This document shows, piece after piece, positions 1 through 9,933 of a stretch of DNA of 64,000 nt. Positions within the stretch are counted from its first letter, which is position 1. Each line of letters starts with the position of its first letter. Position numbers and translations under genes: made by a program. The notes below the pieces were generated by a model. It was not told the origin of the DNA and ran no database searches. It worked only from the letters and a program-made list of their open reading frames with translations. Origin of the DNA: Prolixibacteraceae bacterium (GTDB lineage: Bacteria; Bacteroidota; Bacteroidia; Bacteroidales; Prolixibacteraceae). The stretch spans positions 62,001 through 126,000 of the forward strand of contig DOAQ01000020.1 in the NCBI GenBank assembly GCA_003506435.1. The letters are read 5' to 3'.

Positions 1-2
1 AT

Positions 3-371
3 ACGGACTTTACAGTAAAACTGATTGATGTTTATCCTTCAGGTAAGGATTATCCCGCAGGTTTCGACCTTATTATGGGCGATGGCATTATCCGGGCACG
101 TTTCAGGGATAGCGACAAAGAGGAGAAGTTTATGACACCAGGCCAGATTTACGAATTTAACATTAAACTGGATCCTTGTTGTAATGTTTTCAAAAAAGGT
201 CATCGCATTCGTATCGATATTTCCAGCAGTAATTTTCCTCGTTTCGATGTAAATCCAAACAGCGGGGAACCGCTTAACAACAATCGCAGAATGATTACTG
301 CTGTGAATACGATTTATCACGATGCAGAGCATCCATCCCATGTGGTTTTGCCGCTTATGCCTCAAAAATAA
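3..371 (+). CDS. CocE/NonD family hydrolase, C-terminal fragment
   Basis: The reading frame is open from the left edge of the window, so only the last 122 or so residues are present. They read as the C-terminal jelly-roll domain (PepX_C type) of CocE/NonD alpha/beta hydrolases: a VKLIDVYPSG strand, then FNIKLDPCCNVFKKGHRIRIDISSS and a NNNRRMITAVNTIYHD segment near the end. This domain packs against a serine hydrolase core that lies outside the window. Family members are exported esterases or X-Pro peptidases. Its place beside carbohydrate-active genes suggests removal of ester substituents, but substrate cannot be inferred from this tail. The GH16-like gene follows after about 60 bp on the same strand. 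Confidence 0.75.
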   Translation, partial: TDFTVKLIDVYPSGKDYPAGFDLIMGDGIIRARFRDSDKEEKFMTPGQIYEFNIKLDPCCNVFKKGHRIRIDISSSNFPRFDVNPNSGEPLNNNRRMITAVNTIYHDAEHPSHVVLPLMPQK

Positions 372-431
372 TTATTGATAAAATAAGGCGCCTGTCTGAT
401 TGTCCGGCAGGCTCATAACCAATTTTAATAA

Positions 432-1490
432 ATGGGAAGAATTAGTTTACTTATATTGTCAATTTTAGCCTCTTCCGGACTTTGGATGAAGTTAAATGCA
501 CAGGTACCTCCTCATCTTGATCCGAACTGGGAACTGGTCAGCTCAAAAAGCGACGAATTTAATAGTTCCGGTCTGAATCCGGCTTTGTGGGATAAAGCTT
601 ATTCCGGTTGTGGTTGGGGATGGGGATTTGGTTCTAATCTTGATTCATCAAATGTTATTATGGAAAATGGTTATCTCAAGCTAAGGCTTAATAAGTCAGA
701 TTCTATTATTTCTGTTGGTCAGATTCGTAGTAAAAACAGTGATTACAATTATGGTTATTTTGAGATTTCGGCCAAAATTCTGGACCCTGGTAATTACAAA
801 AATGGCATTCCCTGTGCAACCGGGGTGTGGCCTTCGTTTTGGACCTACTGGGTTGATTATGCCCGATACAAATGTTATCATGATGAAATTGACATTGTTG
901 AAACGTTATACGATAAATGTGAGGATGTCCATATCATGTCAGGGGGTGTGCATGACAAAATCCCGGAAAGCCTGGATACTTGTGCCTCCGGTTGTCAGGG
1001 GGTGAAGGTGTTTTCTGTGGAACACAAGCACAGTAACCCTTTATTTGAAGCTGAGCATAAGTATGCCGCGGAATGGTTACGGGACAGGGTCATTCTTTAT
1101 TTTGACGACCAACCTGTAGGTGCTTACTTCGGGGATGGGGTCCCGAAACATTTGCAATACGTGGTTTTATCCATGCAGGTAAACAACAAATGGATAGATT
1201 TTGATGAAACAATCAAAATGCCACAGGATATGAAAGTTGATTATTTCAGGTACTACAAATTAATTGACAGGTATTGTGAAAAGGATGCTCATATTAAGAA
1301 TAACTCCCAACTCAACAGGTTTAAGTTTGGTACAAGACGAAATATTGCAATTGGTACCGGTACAGGTTCCATTTCTTTATCTGCCGGTGATGTTAAAACG
1401 TTCAGGGCATCAAATGAAATTACGGTCAATGGTGATTTTTCGGTGCCATTAGGGGCAGAGCTAAACTTAATCCCGACCCGTAGTCAATAA
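432..1490 (+). CDS. GH16-family glycoside hydrolase, secreted
   Basis: A signal peptide ends near residue 23 (LNAQ). The GH16 beta-jelly-roll follows. The catalytic signature EIDIVE places the nucleophile at E152, the assisting aspartate at D154 and the acid/base at E157. An upstream WPSFWTYW block corresponds to the family's WPAxW region but is divergent. The enzyme should cleave an internal beta-1,3 or beta-1,4 linkage in a glucan or galactan; the subfamily is not identifiable by eye and differs from the two laminarinase-like GH16 enzymes at 40509 and 41339. The last 65 or so residues (ASNEITVNGDFSVPLGAE) resemble a small beta-stack module common at the ends of secreted Bacteroidota proteins. 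Confidence 0.8.
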   Translation: MGRISLLILSILASSGLWMKLNAQVPPHLDPNWELVSSKSDEFNSSGLNPALWDKAYSGCGWGWGFGSNLDSSNVIMENGYLKLRLNKSDSIISVGQIRSKNSDYNYGYFEISAKILDPGNYKNGIPCATGVWPSFWTYWVDYARYKCYHDEIDIVETLYDKCEDVHIMSGGVHDKIPESLDTCASGCQGVKVFSVEHKHSNPLFEAEHKYAAEWLRDRVILYFDDQPVGAYFGDGVPKHLQYVVLSMQVNNKWIDFDETIKMPQDMKVDYFRYYKLIDRYCEKDAHIKNNSQLNRFKFGTRRNIAIGTGTGSISLSAGDVKTFRASNEITVNGDFSVPLGAELNLIPTRSQ

Positions 1491-1515
1491 AATATAATGT
1501 TTAAAATACGCCAAA

Positions 1516-2889
1516 ATGAAAGTAAAAATTCTCTTTGTGATTGTATGCTGTTTTGCTTCTGTGAATTGTTTTTCCCAGCTAAAGGTTAAAACAGATGGTT
1601 CAGTTAAAATAGGTTCATTCACAAGCGGCTCCGGTTATCCTGACAGTTTATCCGATATTAAGCTCTATGTGGGAGGGAGTGCTTATTGTGCCGTTAGCTG
1701 GCAGGCTCCCGATGTAAACCGGAAAAGTAATATCAAACCGATTGATGATGCATTGGATAAACTGTTAAGGATAAATGGCAACACGTTTACCAATACGAAA
1801 AATCATGACCTAAATTATGGGTTTACTGCTCAGGAAGTTAAAGAAGTATTCCCGGGTTTAGTACGGGAAGTTGATGATTCTTTAAAATTTATGGCAATAA
1901 ACTATGATGGTTTTGTTCCGTTGCTGGTTGAAGCGCTTAAGGAACAACAAACCACGATTGATAAACTCGGGAAGGAAATAAAATCGTCCCTTTTGCAGTG
2001 TCGAAAAGAGGAAAATAGTAACCAGCCCAAAGATGTCCATTTTACGGTCAGAATTAACCTTGATTTCCCTGATAATCTTTCTTCGGAATTGAATGTTAAG
2101 GATTTTGACAGTGTTTACTATGATCAGGCAATTTTGAAGATTCCAAAAACCTACTCCAAATCAGGGGCTCCGACACGATTGGTCTATTATGCCCACGGAG
2201 CCGGGAGCAACAAGGAAGGAATGGTCACTGCTAATTCGTGGTTCCCTGAAAACAATACACTAGTCGATGACAGTTTACTGGCAAACGGGTATGCCATTTT
2301 TGATGTTAACGGAGGCCCAGTTCCGGAAAACATGGGAGGAATATGGGTGGTTCAGTCTGTTTATAAAGCGTATGAATATATACAGCAGCATTATAATGTT
2401 TACAAAGAGATTTTTGTCATTGGATTATCGATGGGAGGATTATCGTCAACAAATTTTGTAAACAGGCACAGTCAGATTGTTTTAGCACATGGCATGTTTT
2501 GTCCTGTGTTGGATCTTTACGGACAGGCATGGAAAAATCCATGGTATTCAACTACAAGACGATCATTGGCAAGAATATACAACTTTAAGGATTCATCAGG
2601 AAATACATGGGACCCCTGCAAAGTAAAAGGATGGAATCCATTACTTACGAATACCTTTTCTAACGCAAAAGATACATTTAAAATTTACCCTGTGCCGGTA
2701 AAAATCTGGCATGGCACAAACGACAAAACTGTAAACATATCGGGTTCCAGAAAGTTTCACCGGTACATTCAAAATGCAAATGGTTTTTGCGAATTAAGAG
2801 AACTGGACAATGGTGATCATGGATTAAGCAAAGGGAATCCCGGGTTGATCCGTGAGATAATTCTGTTTTTCCGCAGGTTTGACAAGTAG
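1516..2889 (+). CDS. Exported alpha/beta-hydrolase with N-terminal S74-like chaperone domain
   Basis: A signal peptide covers residues 1-20. Residues about 60-160 match the S74 (endosialidase/tail-fibre) intramolecular chaperone: KSNIKPIDDALDKLLRINGNTF, then YGFTAQEVKEVFP and a coiled coil LVEALKEQQTTIDKL. Residues about 200-457 are an alpha/beta-hydrolase with nucleophile S305 in GLSMG, D403 in HGTND and H435 in GDHG, which form a complete triad. The order is unusual because S74 is normally C-terminal and cleaves itself off. The serine of the SDxxxK autocleavage motif is replaced here (P65-D66 with K70 kept), so cleavage is probably lost and the domain may serve for trimerization. Likely an esterase or acyl hydrolase acting on a glycan. 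Confidence 0.75.
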   Translation: MKVKILFVIVCCFASVNCFSQLKVKTDGSVKIGSFTSGSGYPDSLSDIKLYVGGSAYCAVSWQAPDVNRKSNIKPIDDALDKLLRINGNTFTNTKNHDLNYGFTAQEVKEVFPGLVREVDDSLKFMAINYDGFVPLLVEALKEQQTTIDKLGKEIKSSLLQCRKEENSNQPKDVHFTVRINLDFPDNLSSELNVKDFDSVYYDQAILKIPKTYSKSGAPTRLVYYAHGAGSNKEGMVTANSWFPENNTLVDDSLLANGYAIFDVNGGPVPENMGGIWVVQSVYKAYEYIQQHYNVYKEIFVIGLSMGGLSSTNFVNRHSQIVLAHGMFCPVLDLYGQAWKNPWYSTTRRSLARIYNFKDSSGNTWDPCKVKGWNPLLTNTFSNAKDTFKIYPVPVKIWHGTNDKTVNISGSRKFHRYIQNANGFCELRELDNGDHGLSKGNPGLIREIILFFRRFDK

Positions 2890-2930
2890 TTCACGTTATC
2901 GGAAGTCACATCTTTTTAAAAATTAATATC

Positions 2931-5900
2931 ATGAAGAAGACATTTTTTATTCAGCTAATCACCTCTGTTGCGTTGATTTGTTTGATCATTCCCAGGGTGG
3001 GGCAATCAACCTGCAACAGGATTTCCCCGGAGGCATGGGACAGCATGCCTGAACAAGAGCAGACCGGGTTTTCACCCTTTGATGAGGATTTATTTGACAT
3101 TGCACCTTTTGCACGGTGTTGCACATGGGACCCTTCTAAAACCAGTTATCATCCTAACCGGGTTGGGGAGCTCAACGTTGAGGATATCTTTCATGGCAGG
3201 GATTTGCCTGCCAACCCGGATGGATCGTATATCGTACCGGTGGCCGGCAACGGGGAAAAGTGTATTGGGCTGCAATGGTATGAGTACCGGAACCTTGCCA
3301 GCCTTTCAATTGAATTTTCCAATAATTCATATATCCCTGATGCCGCTCTATCACGCGTGGAATGCTGGCTTGGAGAATCCGAATGGCAGGGCTTTTGGAT
3401 GAAGCTTCCGGATGAGATAACGGTATCGGGGAAACAGTGGACGATTCCTGTGCGGGTCGATGTCAAAAAAACAGAGGATCAATTCGCAAAAATAACAAAA
3501 CATGATATGATGAGTTATTTTGTGAATCCGTTAAAGGTTCGCTGGATATTTCCTTCCTCTCTTCAGCCTGTTCAATTAAGAAGCATTGAGGCTTTTACAA
3601 AATCTGAATATGATGTGGTGAAGCTGTCTTTGCAGAGCGAATCAGGAAAAGGCAAAGGAGTAATCACGTTATATAACGGGCAAATCATCGGGGCTTCCTC
3701 CCTGAAAAATTCCCTGAAGCAGGAATGGAAACAGGCAAAGCCTCTCATGCTGGACGTCAGGTATTGTACGTCTGATGCCATGCCTCCCTCTGATCGTACA
3801 ATTCTCAATATAGAACTTCCATCCGGCAAATTTGGCGTTGCGGTAAAAGACATCCTAAAGAACGGCGGCGTTTATGTTCCTGATCATGGTTTTTATGTTA
3901 GTTTGGCCGATAAGCCACTCAGCTTAAAAGACTATCAGATGACAAAAATAGCAGGGGAAAAGACTGTTCTGGAACGGGTAAGGCAAATGCCTGACCAGAG
4001 CTTCGAACGGGCCATGGAGAATGCGCACCGGGCGGTACAAAATCAGGGGCCTTTGATGCTTTCTCTTGCCTGCGATAATGTAAAATACGTGGTTGAACGG
4101 CATGGGAAAACATGGTTTTCCGACAAGGTGGGAGGACGGGAAGAGCGGGAAAACGGTACGTTCCATTTTGTTCCCGAATTCGGCGCCACGAAAGACTGTT
4201 TATTTTCCAGGCATCTTTACGGTGACTGGATGCCGGTACCTGTACACACGTTCAGGGAAAACAATGTGGTGTATGAACAGATGACATTTGTGGCCCCGTC
4301 ATCCAAAGAACGTGCAGATGTGAATGACTGGCTCAACACGGCGCCTCTTTTTGTTTCAAAATTCACGATTGAGAATACTTCGTCAGGTGAAACTCCGGCT
4401 AAAATGCAGGTCTCTTTCAAACTCAGCGAGGCGGAACCTGCTTCCCTTAAACAAACGGCAAACGGGATGATGGTCACCGGGAACGGGAAAATATTAGCTT
4501 TTGCCAATACATCCTCCGTTCGTTCTTTGAAAATAGGGAACGAAAATGGTTGCATCGTTGTGCAGGGGAATATGCCTGCCCATTCCAAAGAAACCTTTGT
4601 TGTTTATATTCCCGGGTGGGAAATAACAGTAGCGGAGTTACCTCTTTTCAGGAACCCGGATGATCTGCTGGCAGATACCGAGGCATACTGGACAAAGATC
4701 CTTTCTTCATCCATGAAGGTTGAGTTGCCGGGTAAGCTTCTGGGTGATCTCATTACCGCGTCACAGGTTCACTGCATGATCGCTGCCAGAAATGAGAAAG
4801 AAGGAAGTCTTGTCTCACCATGGATTTCATCGGATCGTTACGGGCCGCTGGAAAGTGAGGCACAGGCGGTGATCAATGGAATGAGCCTGCTGGGACACGA
4901 AGAATTTGCCCGGCGTTCTCTGGATTTCTTTATCAACCGTTACAATGCAGATGGGCTGCTTACCACGGGGTACACCTTATGGGGGATTGGATGGCATTTT
5001 TGGACACTTGGCAGTTATTACCAAGTTTATCGTAATTCCGGGTGGCTCCAATCGGTCGCCCCGAAACTGGAGAAGGCATCGAACTGGATCATCAATCAGC
5101 TTGAAAAGACAAAGCGCCTGGATTCGTCCGGCAAAATGGTGCCGGAGTACGGTCTGTTTCCCCCAGGTGTTTTTGCCGATTGGAATCGCTTTGCTTACAT
5201 GATGAGACCCCAGGGAGAATTTTACGCTGGATTGAACGCTGTTGCAAAATCCCTCAATGATATCAATTATCCGGGTGGAGATCGTTTCATTGAAAAAGCA
5301 GAAGAATTCAAAGAAAATTTATTTCGGGCCTATCACTGGTCTCAGGCATGTTCACCCGTGGTTAAGCTTTCGAATGGCACCTGGGTTCCATACAGTCCCG
5401 CGATTATCGGAAGTTTTGGTACCGTTGCCGACATGTACCCGGGAGAGGATTGGCACCGTGCGTGGGGCAAAGATGTCAGCGCCGGGCCGCATCACCTCGT
5501 TCCGTTAGGTCTTTTAAACCAGAACGACAGCCGGGAAATTGACTGGATCGCCAATGATTTGGAAGACAACTGGTTTCTGCGAGCCGGGTTGGGTGAATAT
5601 TCCCTTGAAGAAGTTCGGGAAAACTGGTTTGATCTGGGTGGCTTTTATAAGGTGCAGCCTTACTATGCGCGGATTACAGAACTTTATGCCTGCAACGACG
5701 ATGTCAAACCTTTCATCAGGTCGTACTTTAACGCGGTCTCCACGCTGATCAGCAAGGAAAACCTCACATTCTGGGAACATTTTCACAATACGGGCGGCTG
5801 GAACAAAACGCACGAAACCGGCTGGTTTTTAGCTCAGACGAGGACCATGCTGGTGATGGAGCGCGGCAACAATGAATTATGGCTGGCGCCTTTTGTTACC

Positions 5901-6200
5901 AGCCATTGGATGAAGGATGGGATGGTTGTTGGTGTGAAACAGGCACCGACCGCTTTTGGTGAAGTTGATTATAAGATCACTTCGCATGTCAAGGATGGTT
6001 ATATTGAAGCAGAAGTTACTCCGCCTGTTAGAAAGAAACCTGATACGATTGTTATTCGCCTGCGTCATCCTGATGAGAAGAAGATTAAATCCATAACAGT
6101 AAACGGGAAGGATTATCGTGATTTCGATGCGGAGAAAGACATCGTGTGCCTAAAAGGTTTTGATGGTAAGAAAATAACTGTTCGCGCAACATTTGATTAA
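2931..6200 (+). CDS. Putative six-hairpin glycosidase, exported
   Basis: This is a 1089-residue protein with a signal peptide (residues 1-26). The N-terminal half is beta-rich. From about residue 600 to 960 there is an (alpha/alpha)6-barrel type region: WISSDRYGPLESEAQAVINGM, GLLTTGYTLWGIGWHFW, MMRPQGEFYAGLNAVAKSL and FWEHFHNTGGWNKTHETGWF fit the helix-pair pattern and conserved acidic/aromatic clusters of six-hairpin glycosidases (GH63, GH78 and GH95-like superfamily). A short beta domain closes the protein. The exact GH family is not recognised and no catalytic pair is assigned. Its neighbours suggest a role in trimming a heteropolysaccharide in the periplasm or at the surface. It does not show the N-terminal signature known for DUF4450 proteins. 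Confidence 0.6.
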   Translation: MKKTFFIQLITSVALICLIIPRVGQSTCNRISPEAWDSMPEQEQTGFSPFDEDLFDIAPFARCCTWDPSKTSYHPNRVGELNVEDIFHGRDLPANPDGSYIVPVAGNGEKCIGLQWYEYRNLASLSIEFSNNSYIPDAALSRVECWLGESEWQGFWMKLPDEITVSGKQWTIPVRVDVKKTEDQFAKITKHDMMSYFVNPLKVRWIFPSSLQPVQLRSIEAFTKSEYDVVKLSLQSESGKGKGVITLYNGQIIGASSLKNSLKQEWKQAKPLMLDVRYCTSDAMPPSDRTILNIELPSGKFGVAVKDILKNGGVYVPDHGFYVSLADKPLSLKDYQMTKIAGEKTVLERVRQMPDQSFERAMENAHRAVQNQGPLMLSLACDNVKYVVERHGKTWFSDKVGGREERENGTFHFVPEFGATKDCLFSRHLYGDWMPVPVHTFRENNVVYEQMTFVAPSSKERADVNDWLNTAPLFVSKFTIENTSSGETPAKMQVSFKLSEAEPASLKQTANGMMVTGNGKILAFANTSSVRSLKIGNENGCIVVQGNMPAHSKETFVVYIPGWEITVAELPLFRNPDDLLADTEAYWTKILSSSMKVELPGKLLGDLITASQVHCMIAARNEKEGSLVSPWISSDRYGPLESEAQAVINGMSLLGHEEFARRSLDFFINRYNADGLLTTGYTLWGIGWHFWTLGSYYQVYRNSGWLQSVAPKLEKASNWIINQLEKTKRLDSSGKMVPEYGLFPPGVFADWNRFAYMMRPQGEFYAGLNAVAKSLNDINYPGGDRFIEKAEEFKENLFRAYHWSQACSPVVKLSNGTWVPYSPAIIGSFGTVADMYPGEDWHRAWGKDVSAGPHHLVPLGLLNQNDSREIDWIANDLEDNWFLRAGLGEYSLEEVRENWFDLGGFYKVQPYYARITELYACNDDVKPFIRSYFNAVSTLISKENLTFWEHFHNTGGWNKTHETGWFLAQTRTMLVMERGNNELWLAPFVTSHWMKDGMVVGVKQAPTAFGEVDYKITSHVKDGYIEAEVTPPVRKKPDTIVIRLRHPDEKKIKSITVNGKDYRDFDAEKDIVCLKGFDGKKITVRATFD

Positions 6201-6312
6201 TTTTATAATCGTGTGCATTAATACTTGGAAGCAACTGAATTTAAATGACTTATACTCTTCTGAGACTCAAAATAATTATAAAGGACATTCATTAACTGAC
6301 CAAACAAATAAG

Positions 6313-7698
6313 ATGAAACGACTGGCGTTATATATTTTCTCGTTTTTTATAACTTTTATCTTATATTCTGATATTTATTCACAGGACATTGCAGGGGATA
6401 GATTATTCAATAACGTTATTGAATTACGTAACGACGAGGAATGTTGTCAGCAGTTCTTTACGGTGTTTTGTAAACCTTCACCGGTACGTCCGGCAGTAAA
6501 GTTCTTTTTACAGTCAAAAGATCCGGATGTGTGGGTCGCGAAGGCAATACCGGAAGATCCGGAATTGTCGGAAATCCCGCTATGGAGTATAGCGGTGGAA
6601 TATGAAAAGCCGGATAAAATATCGGCTGGTGGTTTTCCTGTATTGATCAACAGAAATGTTCCTGAACTCCTTCCTATTAATTACAAAGCCTGCAGGCGTG
6701 AGACAGAAGGTTGTCATGTTTCACCAACTTACGGGGACCATGTAAAGGATTGGGATGCTATGCTGCAGAAAAAAAACGAGATATTGCAGGAGGCAGGACT
6801 GACAGATTCATCCCCTGACCGGGATAAAGTACAAGCCATTGCCGGTTGGTGTTACAGGCAACGAAAGCATACAGAGAAACAATTGGGAGACCAACCGTGG
6901 CATCCGGTGGAGCATATTACCTATGGAGGTTTCTGTGTATTTGCCGCCCATGCGCTCATTGCATTCTGCAGTATCATGGAAATCCCGGCCCGGACAGTTG
7001 GCTGGTCCAATCATTGCTCTGCCGAGGTGTTTATTGACGGGCAATGGCGATGGGTGGAGAATACGATTGCAACATGTGACTATATGCTTGAAAAACGGGG
7101 AAAAGGTCCTTTGTTCAGCTTCTCGTTTCTTGAGATGATCGCAGATCCTTTTAAGTATGGTTTACCTGAAGATACACCTTACGATACCTTTACCTGTATG
7201 GCTGACGACAGAGGACAACGCCTGTTCTTCTCCAACCTGGAAGCTTATTCCAAATGGCATTTTATTCACGGAGGAGAGGGACAGCCTCAAAAGCTGATCA
7301 CATTTCAATCAATCAGTGAACTCAGGGCATTATATCCTGAAAAGGATACCCTGATGTATATCTGCGCGGGAGACAAGCCGGTTATGTATTTACATCCGTT
7401 TGATAAACATGACTATATTCAGAATTCGTACACACGAAAAATCTATCAAAACCTTGGGCTCAGGCAATGTTTTTATTTGTCCTCTTCGCAAGGTGTAAAA
7501 AATGTTCAATCGATTCTTTTGACAGATGATGAGCTAAAGGACATGCCGGAAGATGGCGGAGCATGGTATTACAATATTAACGGGCATAAAATGTATTTAC
7601 GGGATATGGGTGGCTGGCGTGTCGAAGAGGCAAATGAAGTAATTCGGGAAAGTCACATAATCGTTGATATTCCAGTGGAATATTTGAATTTTAATTAA
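6313..7698 (+). CDS. Transglutaminase-like exported protein
   Basis: The start is placed at ATG 6313, which gives a clean signal peptide (MKRLALYIFSFFITF...). An in-frame ATG at 6193 would overlap the previous gene and add 40 non-signal residues. The core reads GGFCVFAAHAL (C208), GIPAR-like EIPARTVGW, then NHCSAEVFIDGQWRW (H234). The third catalytic position, normally Asp 15 residues after His, is Glu here (E249 in VENT). Family members are peptidases, peptide N-glycanases or inactive folds. Its role in a glycoside hydrolase cluster is unknown; cleavage of a glycan-peptide link is one possibility. Length from this start is 461 residues. Confidence 0.65.
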   Translation: MKRLALYIFSFFITFILYSDIYSQDIAGDRLFNNVIELRNDEECCQQFFTVFCKPSPVRPAVKFFLQSKDPDVWVAKAIPEDPELSEIPLWSIAVEYEKPDKISAGGFPVLINRNVPELLPINYKACRRETEGCHVSPTYGDHVKDWDAMLQKKNEILQEAGLTDSSPDRDKVQAIAGWCYRQRKHTEKQLGDQPWHPVEHITYGGFCVFAAHALIAFCSIMEIPARTVGWSNHCSAEVFIDGQWRWVENTIATCDYMLEKRGKGPLFSFSFLEMIADPFKYGLPEDTPYDTFTCMADDRGQRLFFSNLEAYSKWHFIHGGEGQPQKLITFQSISELRALYPEKDTLMYICAGDKPVMYLHPFDKHDYIQNSYTRKIYQNLGLRQCFYLSSSQGVKNVQSILLTDDELKDMPEDGGAWYYNINGHKMYLRDMGGWRVEEANEVIRESHIIVDIPVEYLNFN

Positions 7699-7711
7699 CT
7701 GGCCGGGCGTT

Positions 7712-9931
7712 ATGAAAATAATATTGTTGATCTTACCGGTTATCATGTTGACTGTCGGGGAAGCAGTTGGTACAAATAAAGTTATCATCATGGTAAACAA
7801 CGGGTCTTTCGCCTCTGCAGAGGCCGCGGCTTTCGGAGAGGAACAGGTTGATTTTTGGGACGGTGATTTTCAGGATGACAGGGCATGTACCGAATGCTTT
7901 GCAGCCGTGGAATTAAAAAAATACCTGGTCAAAATCACAGACATAAAAGAGGGTGATATCATTTTAACCGGAGTGAATAAATTCCCGGATAGAGGTGATG
8001 TTTTTATTCTTGGCTCCAGGGAATCCAATCCGCCGGTTGCTGACGGAGATGTTCAATTTGCATCGGAACAATCTTTTAAAATATCAACAAAAACTGACAA
8101 GGGCAGGATTATTACCAGGGTACAAGGTAGTGACAGGATTGGTACTCTATATGGCGTTTATTATTACTTAAATAAGCTTGGTATTCAATTTTACGGTCTG
8201 GGTGAAACCGGGACGGTATATCCGACAGCAGCAGTATCCATTACAGCGGATATGAGTGTTGTTGAAAATCCATCTTATCTGACAAGAGGTTTTAATGCAT
8301 GGGGGGACAGAAAATGTGACGATGAGTTTTTCTTGTGGATGGCAAGAAATCGAGTGAATTTATGGGCCTCTCAAAATCAACCGGTTGCCTTGCTTAAAAA
8401 GCTTGGGATGAAATTTGCAGATGGCAGTCATGATATGCATAATCTCTATCTTAATCCGGAACATGAATATTCGTATGATCATCCAAAATTCGAAGGTGAC
8501 GGAAATAAGCCGGAAGATCCGTATAATCCAAGCGATGAGTACAAGGGCGACATTGATGGCAACGGGAAACTGACAAATTTTGAGGCGCATCCGGAGTGGT
8601 ATGGATTACACGACGGGAAGAGGAGCAACAATATAGCTGAATGGGAGGGGGATAATTTCTGTACTTCCAATGCTGATGCAAGAAAAGAACTTACGAAAAA
8701 TTTTGTTCAGGATATTATTGACGGCCAAAAATCGAAGGCGGATATTGTCAGGGTAGGTATGCTCGATAACGGGAAATGGTGCGAATGTGAAACCTGTAAA
8801 AACAGTGGCAATTATACGTCCAGAAGTTTTACAATTCTTAATGATCTTTTAGAAGGAATAGAGCTTGCACGTTCCCATGGAAGGCTCAATCGTAAAGTGC
8901 ACATACAAATTGCAGCTTATTCTGAAACACTTTCTCCTCCTGACAGACCTTTACCCGAGAGCTTTGATTATGAAAATATCTCCGTTAGTTTTGCACCGAT
9001 CGAACGTTGTTATTGTCACAGCTTTGCCGATCCGGCCTGCTCTGAAATAAATGCCAAACTTTTAAAAGATTATCAGAATTGGGTAACGGGCGAGGGCCGA
9101 AATTACAAAGGCGCGATAACTTTCACCGAATATTACAACATAAGTTCGCTGAAATCGTTGCCCACACTTTATACTAAAGTTATTTCAGCGGATATTCCAT
9201 GGTATTATAGGAATGGTGCAAGACATTTTCGCTGGATGCATACTCCAACTAAGTTATGGGGGACATGGACATTAACACAAAATCTGCTTTCAAAACTTCT
9301 ATGGAATGTGGATACGGATGTGAATAAATTTCTTGACGAGTATTTCAGCTTGTATTATCCAACGACGACAGAACATGCCAAAAAGTTTTATGAACACCTT
9401 GAAATAGCCATGATACAAACCAAATCATTCAAACATTTTGTTTTTACACCTAAAGGTTCTTTTTCGTTCAGAAGCTGGACAGGACTAATTACAGGCGAAA
9501 AGAAAAACATTTTCTCGCTGGATCACATGAAATATGAAAAATATTCACCTGTAATAAACGATGGACCCGATATGGTTGAAATCATAGATCATTTGAGATT
9601 GGCACGAATGGAGATTGACGCGGCTTTAGTACAATGCCATAATGATAAGGAACAGTCCAGGTTGATTGATGACGAACGAAGATTTGCCTATGGTGAATCA
9701 ATGATCAATTTCTTTTATCATCTTGTCAGAACGGCAATATTCCATAACACCGAAAATACAGTTTTGGCAAAGCATGAATTTACCCAGGTAAAAAAATATG
9801 CAGAAGAATTAAAACAGGTAAAGGAACTTGTTCAGGTAGCCTCTGATGATTCCAATGCCGAAAACGGTTTTGTCGCTACCCAAATGGTGGATGTTTATGA
9901 ACTTTACGAAAACAGATATGGGTTAAAATAA
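7712..9931 (+). CDS. DUF4838 domain protein (alpha-glucuronidase-like fold)
   Basis: After a signal peptide, residues about 60-170 form the GH67-N-like domain. The block GTLYGVYYYLNKLGIQFYGLGETGTVYP is typical of DUF4838 proteins, whose overall architecture resembles alpha-glucuronidases and alpha-N-acetylglucosaminidases. A cysteine knuckle WCECETC follows near residue 355, a DUF4838 hallmark. Residues 280-291 (DIDGNGKLTNFE) form a perfect 12-residue EF-hand calcium loop inside the catalytic region. The activity of the family is not settled. Position 3 bp upstream of the rhamnosidase gene suggests co-transcription and joint action on an acidic, rhamnose-containing glycan. Confidence 0.75.
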   Translation: MKIILLILPVIMLTVGEAVGTNKVIIMVNNGSFASAEAAAFGEEQVDFWDGDFQDDRACTECFAAVELKKYLVKITDIKEGDIILTGVNKFPDRGDVFILGSRESNPPVADGDVQFASEQSFKISTKTDKGRIITRVQGSDRIGTLYGVYYYLNKLGIQFYGLGETGTVYPTAAVSITADMSVVENPSYLTRGFNAWGDRKCDDEFFLWMARNRVNLWASQNQPVALLKKLGMKFADGSHDMHNLYLNPEHEYSYDHPKFEGDGNKPEDPYNPSDEYKGDIDGNGKLTNFEAHPEWYGLHDGKRSNNIAEWEGDNFCTSNADARKELTKNFVQDIIDGQKSKADIVRVGMLDNGKWCECETCKNSGNYTSRSFTILNDLLEGIELARSHGRLNRKVHIQIAAYSETLSPPDRPLPESFDYENISVSFAPIERCYCHSFADPACSEINAKLLKDYQNWVTGEGRNYKGAITFTEYYNISSLKSLPTLYTKVISADIPWYYRNGARHFRWMHTPTKLWGTWTLTQNLLSKLLWNVDTDVNKFLDEYFSLYYPTTTEHAKKFYEHLEIAMIQTKSFKHFVFTPKGSFSFRSWTGLITGEKKNIFSLDHMKYEKYSPVINDGPDMVEIIDHLRLARMEIDAALVQCHNDKEQSRLIDDERRFAYGESMINFFYHLVRTAIFHNTENTVLAKHEFTQVKKYAEELKQVKELVQVASDDSNAENGFVATQMVDVYELYENRYGLK

Positions 9932-9933
9932 AA

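Noticed and set aside
2931..6200. DUF4450 assignment
   Set aside because: The characteristic N-terminal FNRALYG block of that family is absent.
6193..6312. Upstream start for the transglutaminase-like gene
   Set aside because: It overlaps the preceding gene and hides an obvious signal peptide that begins at 6313.
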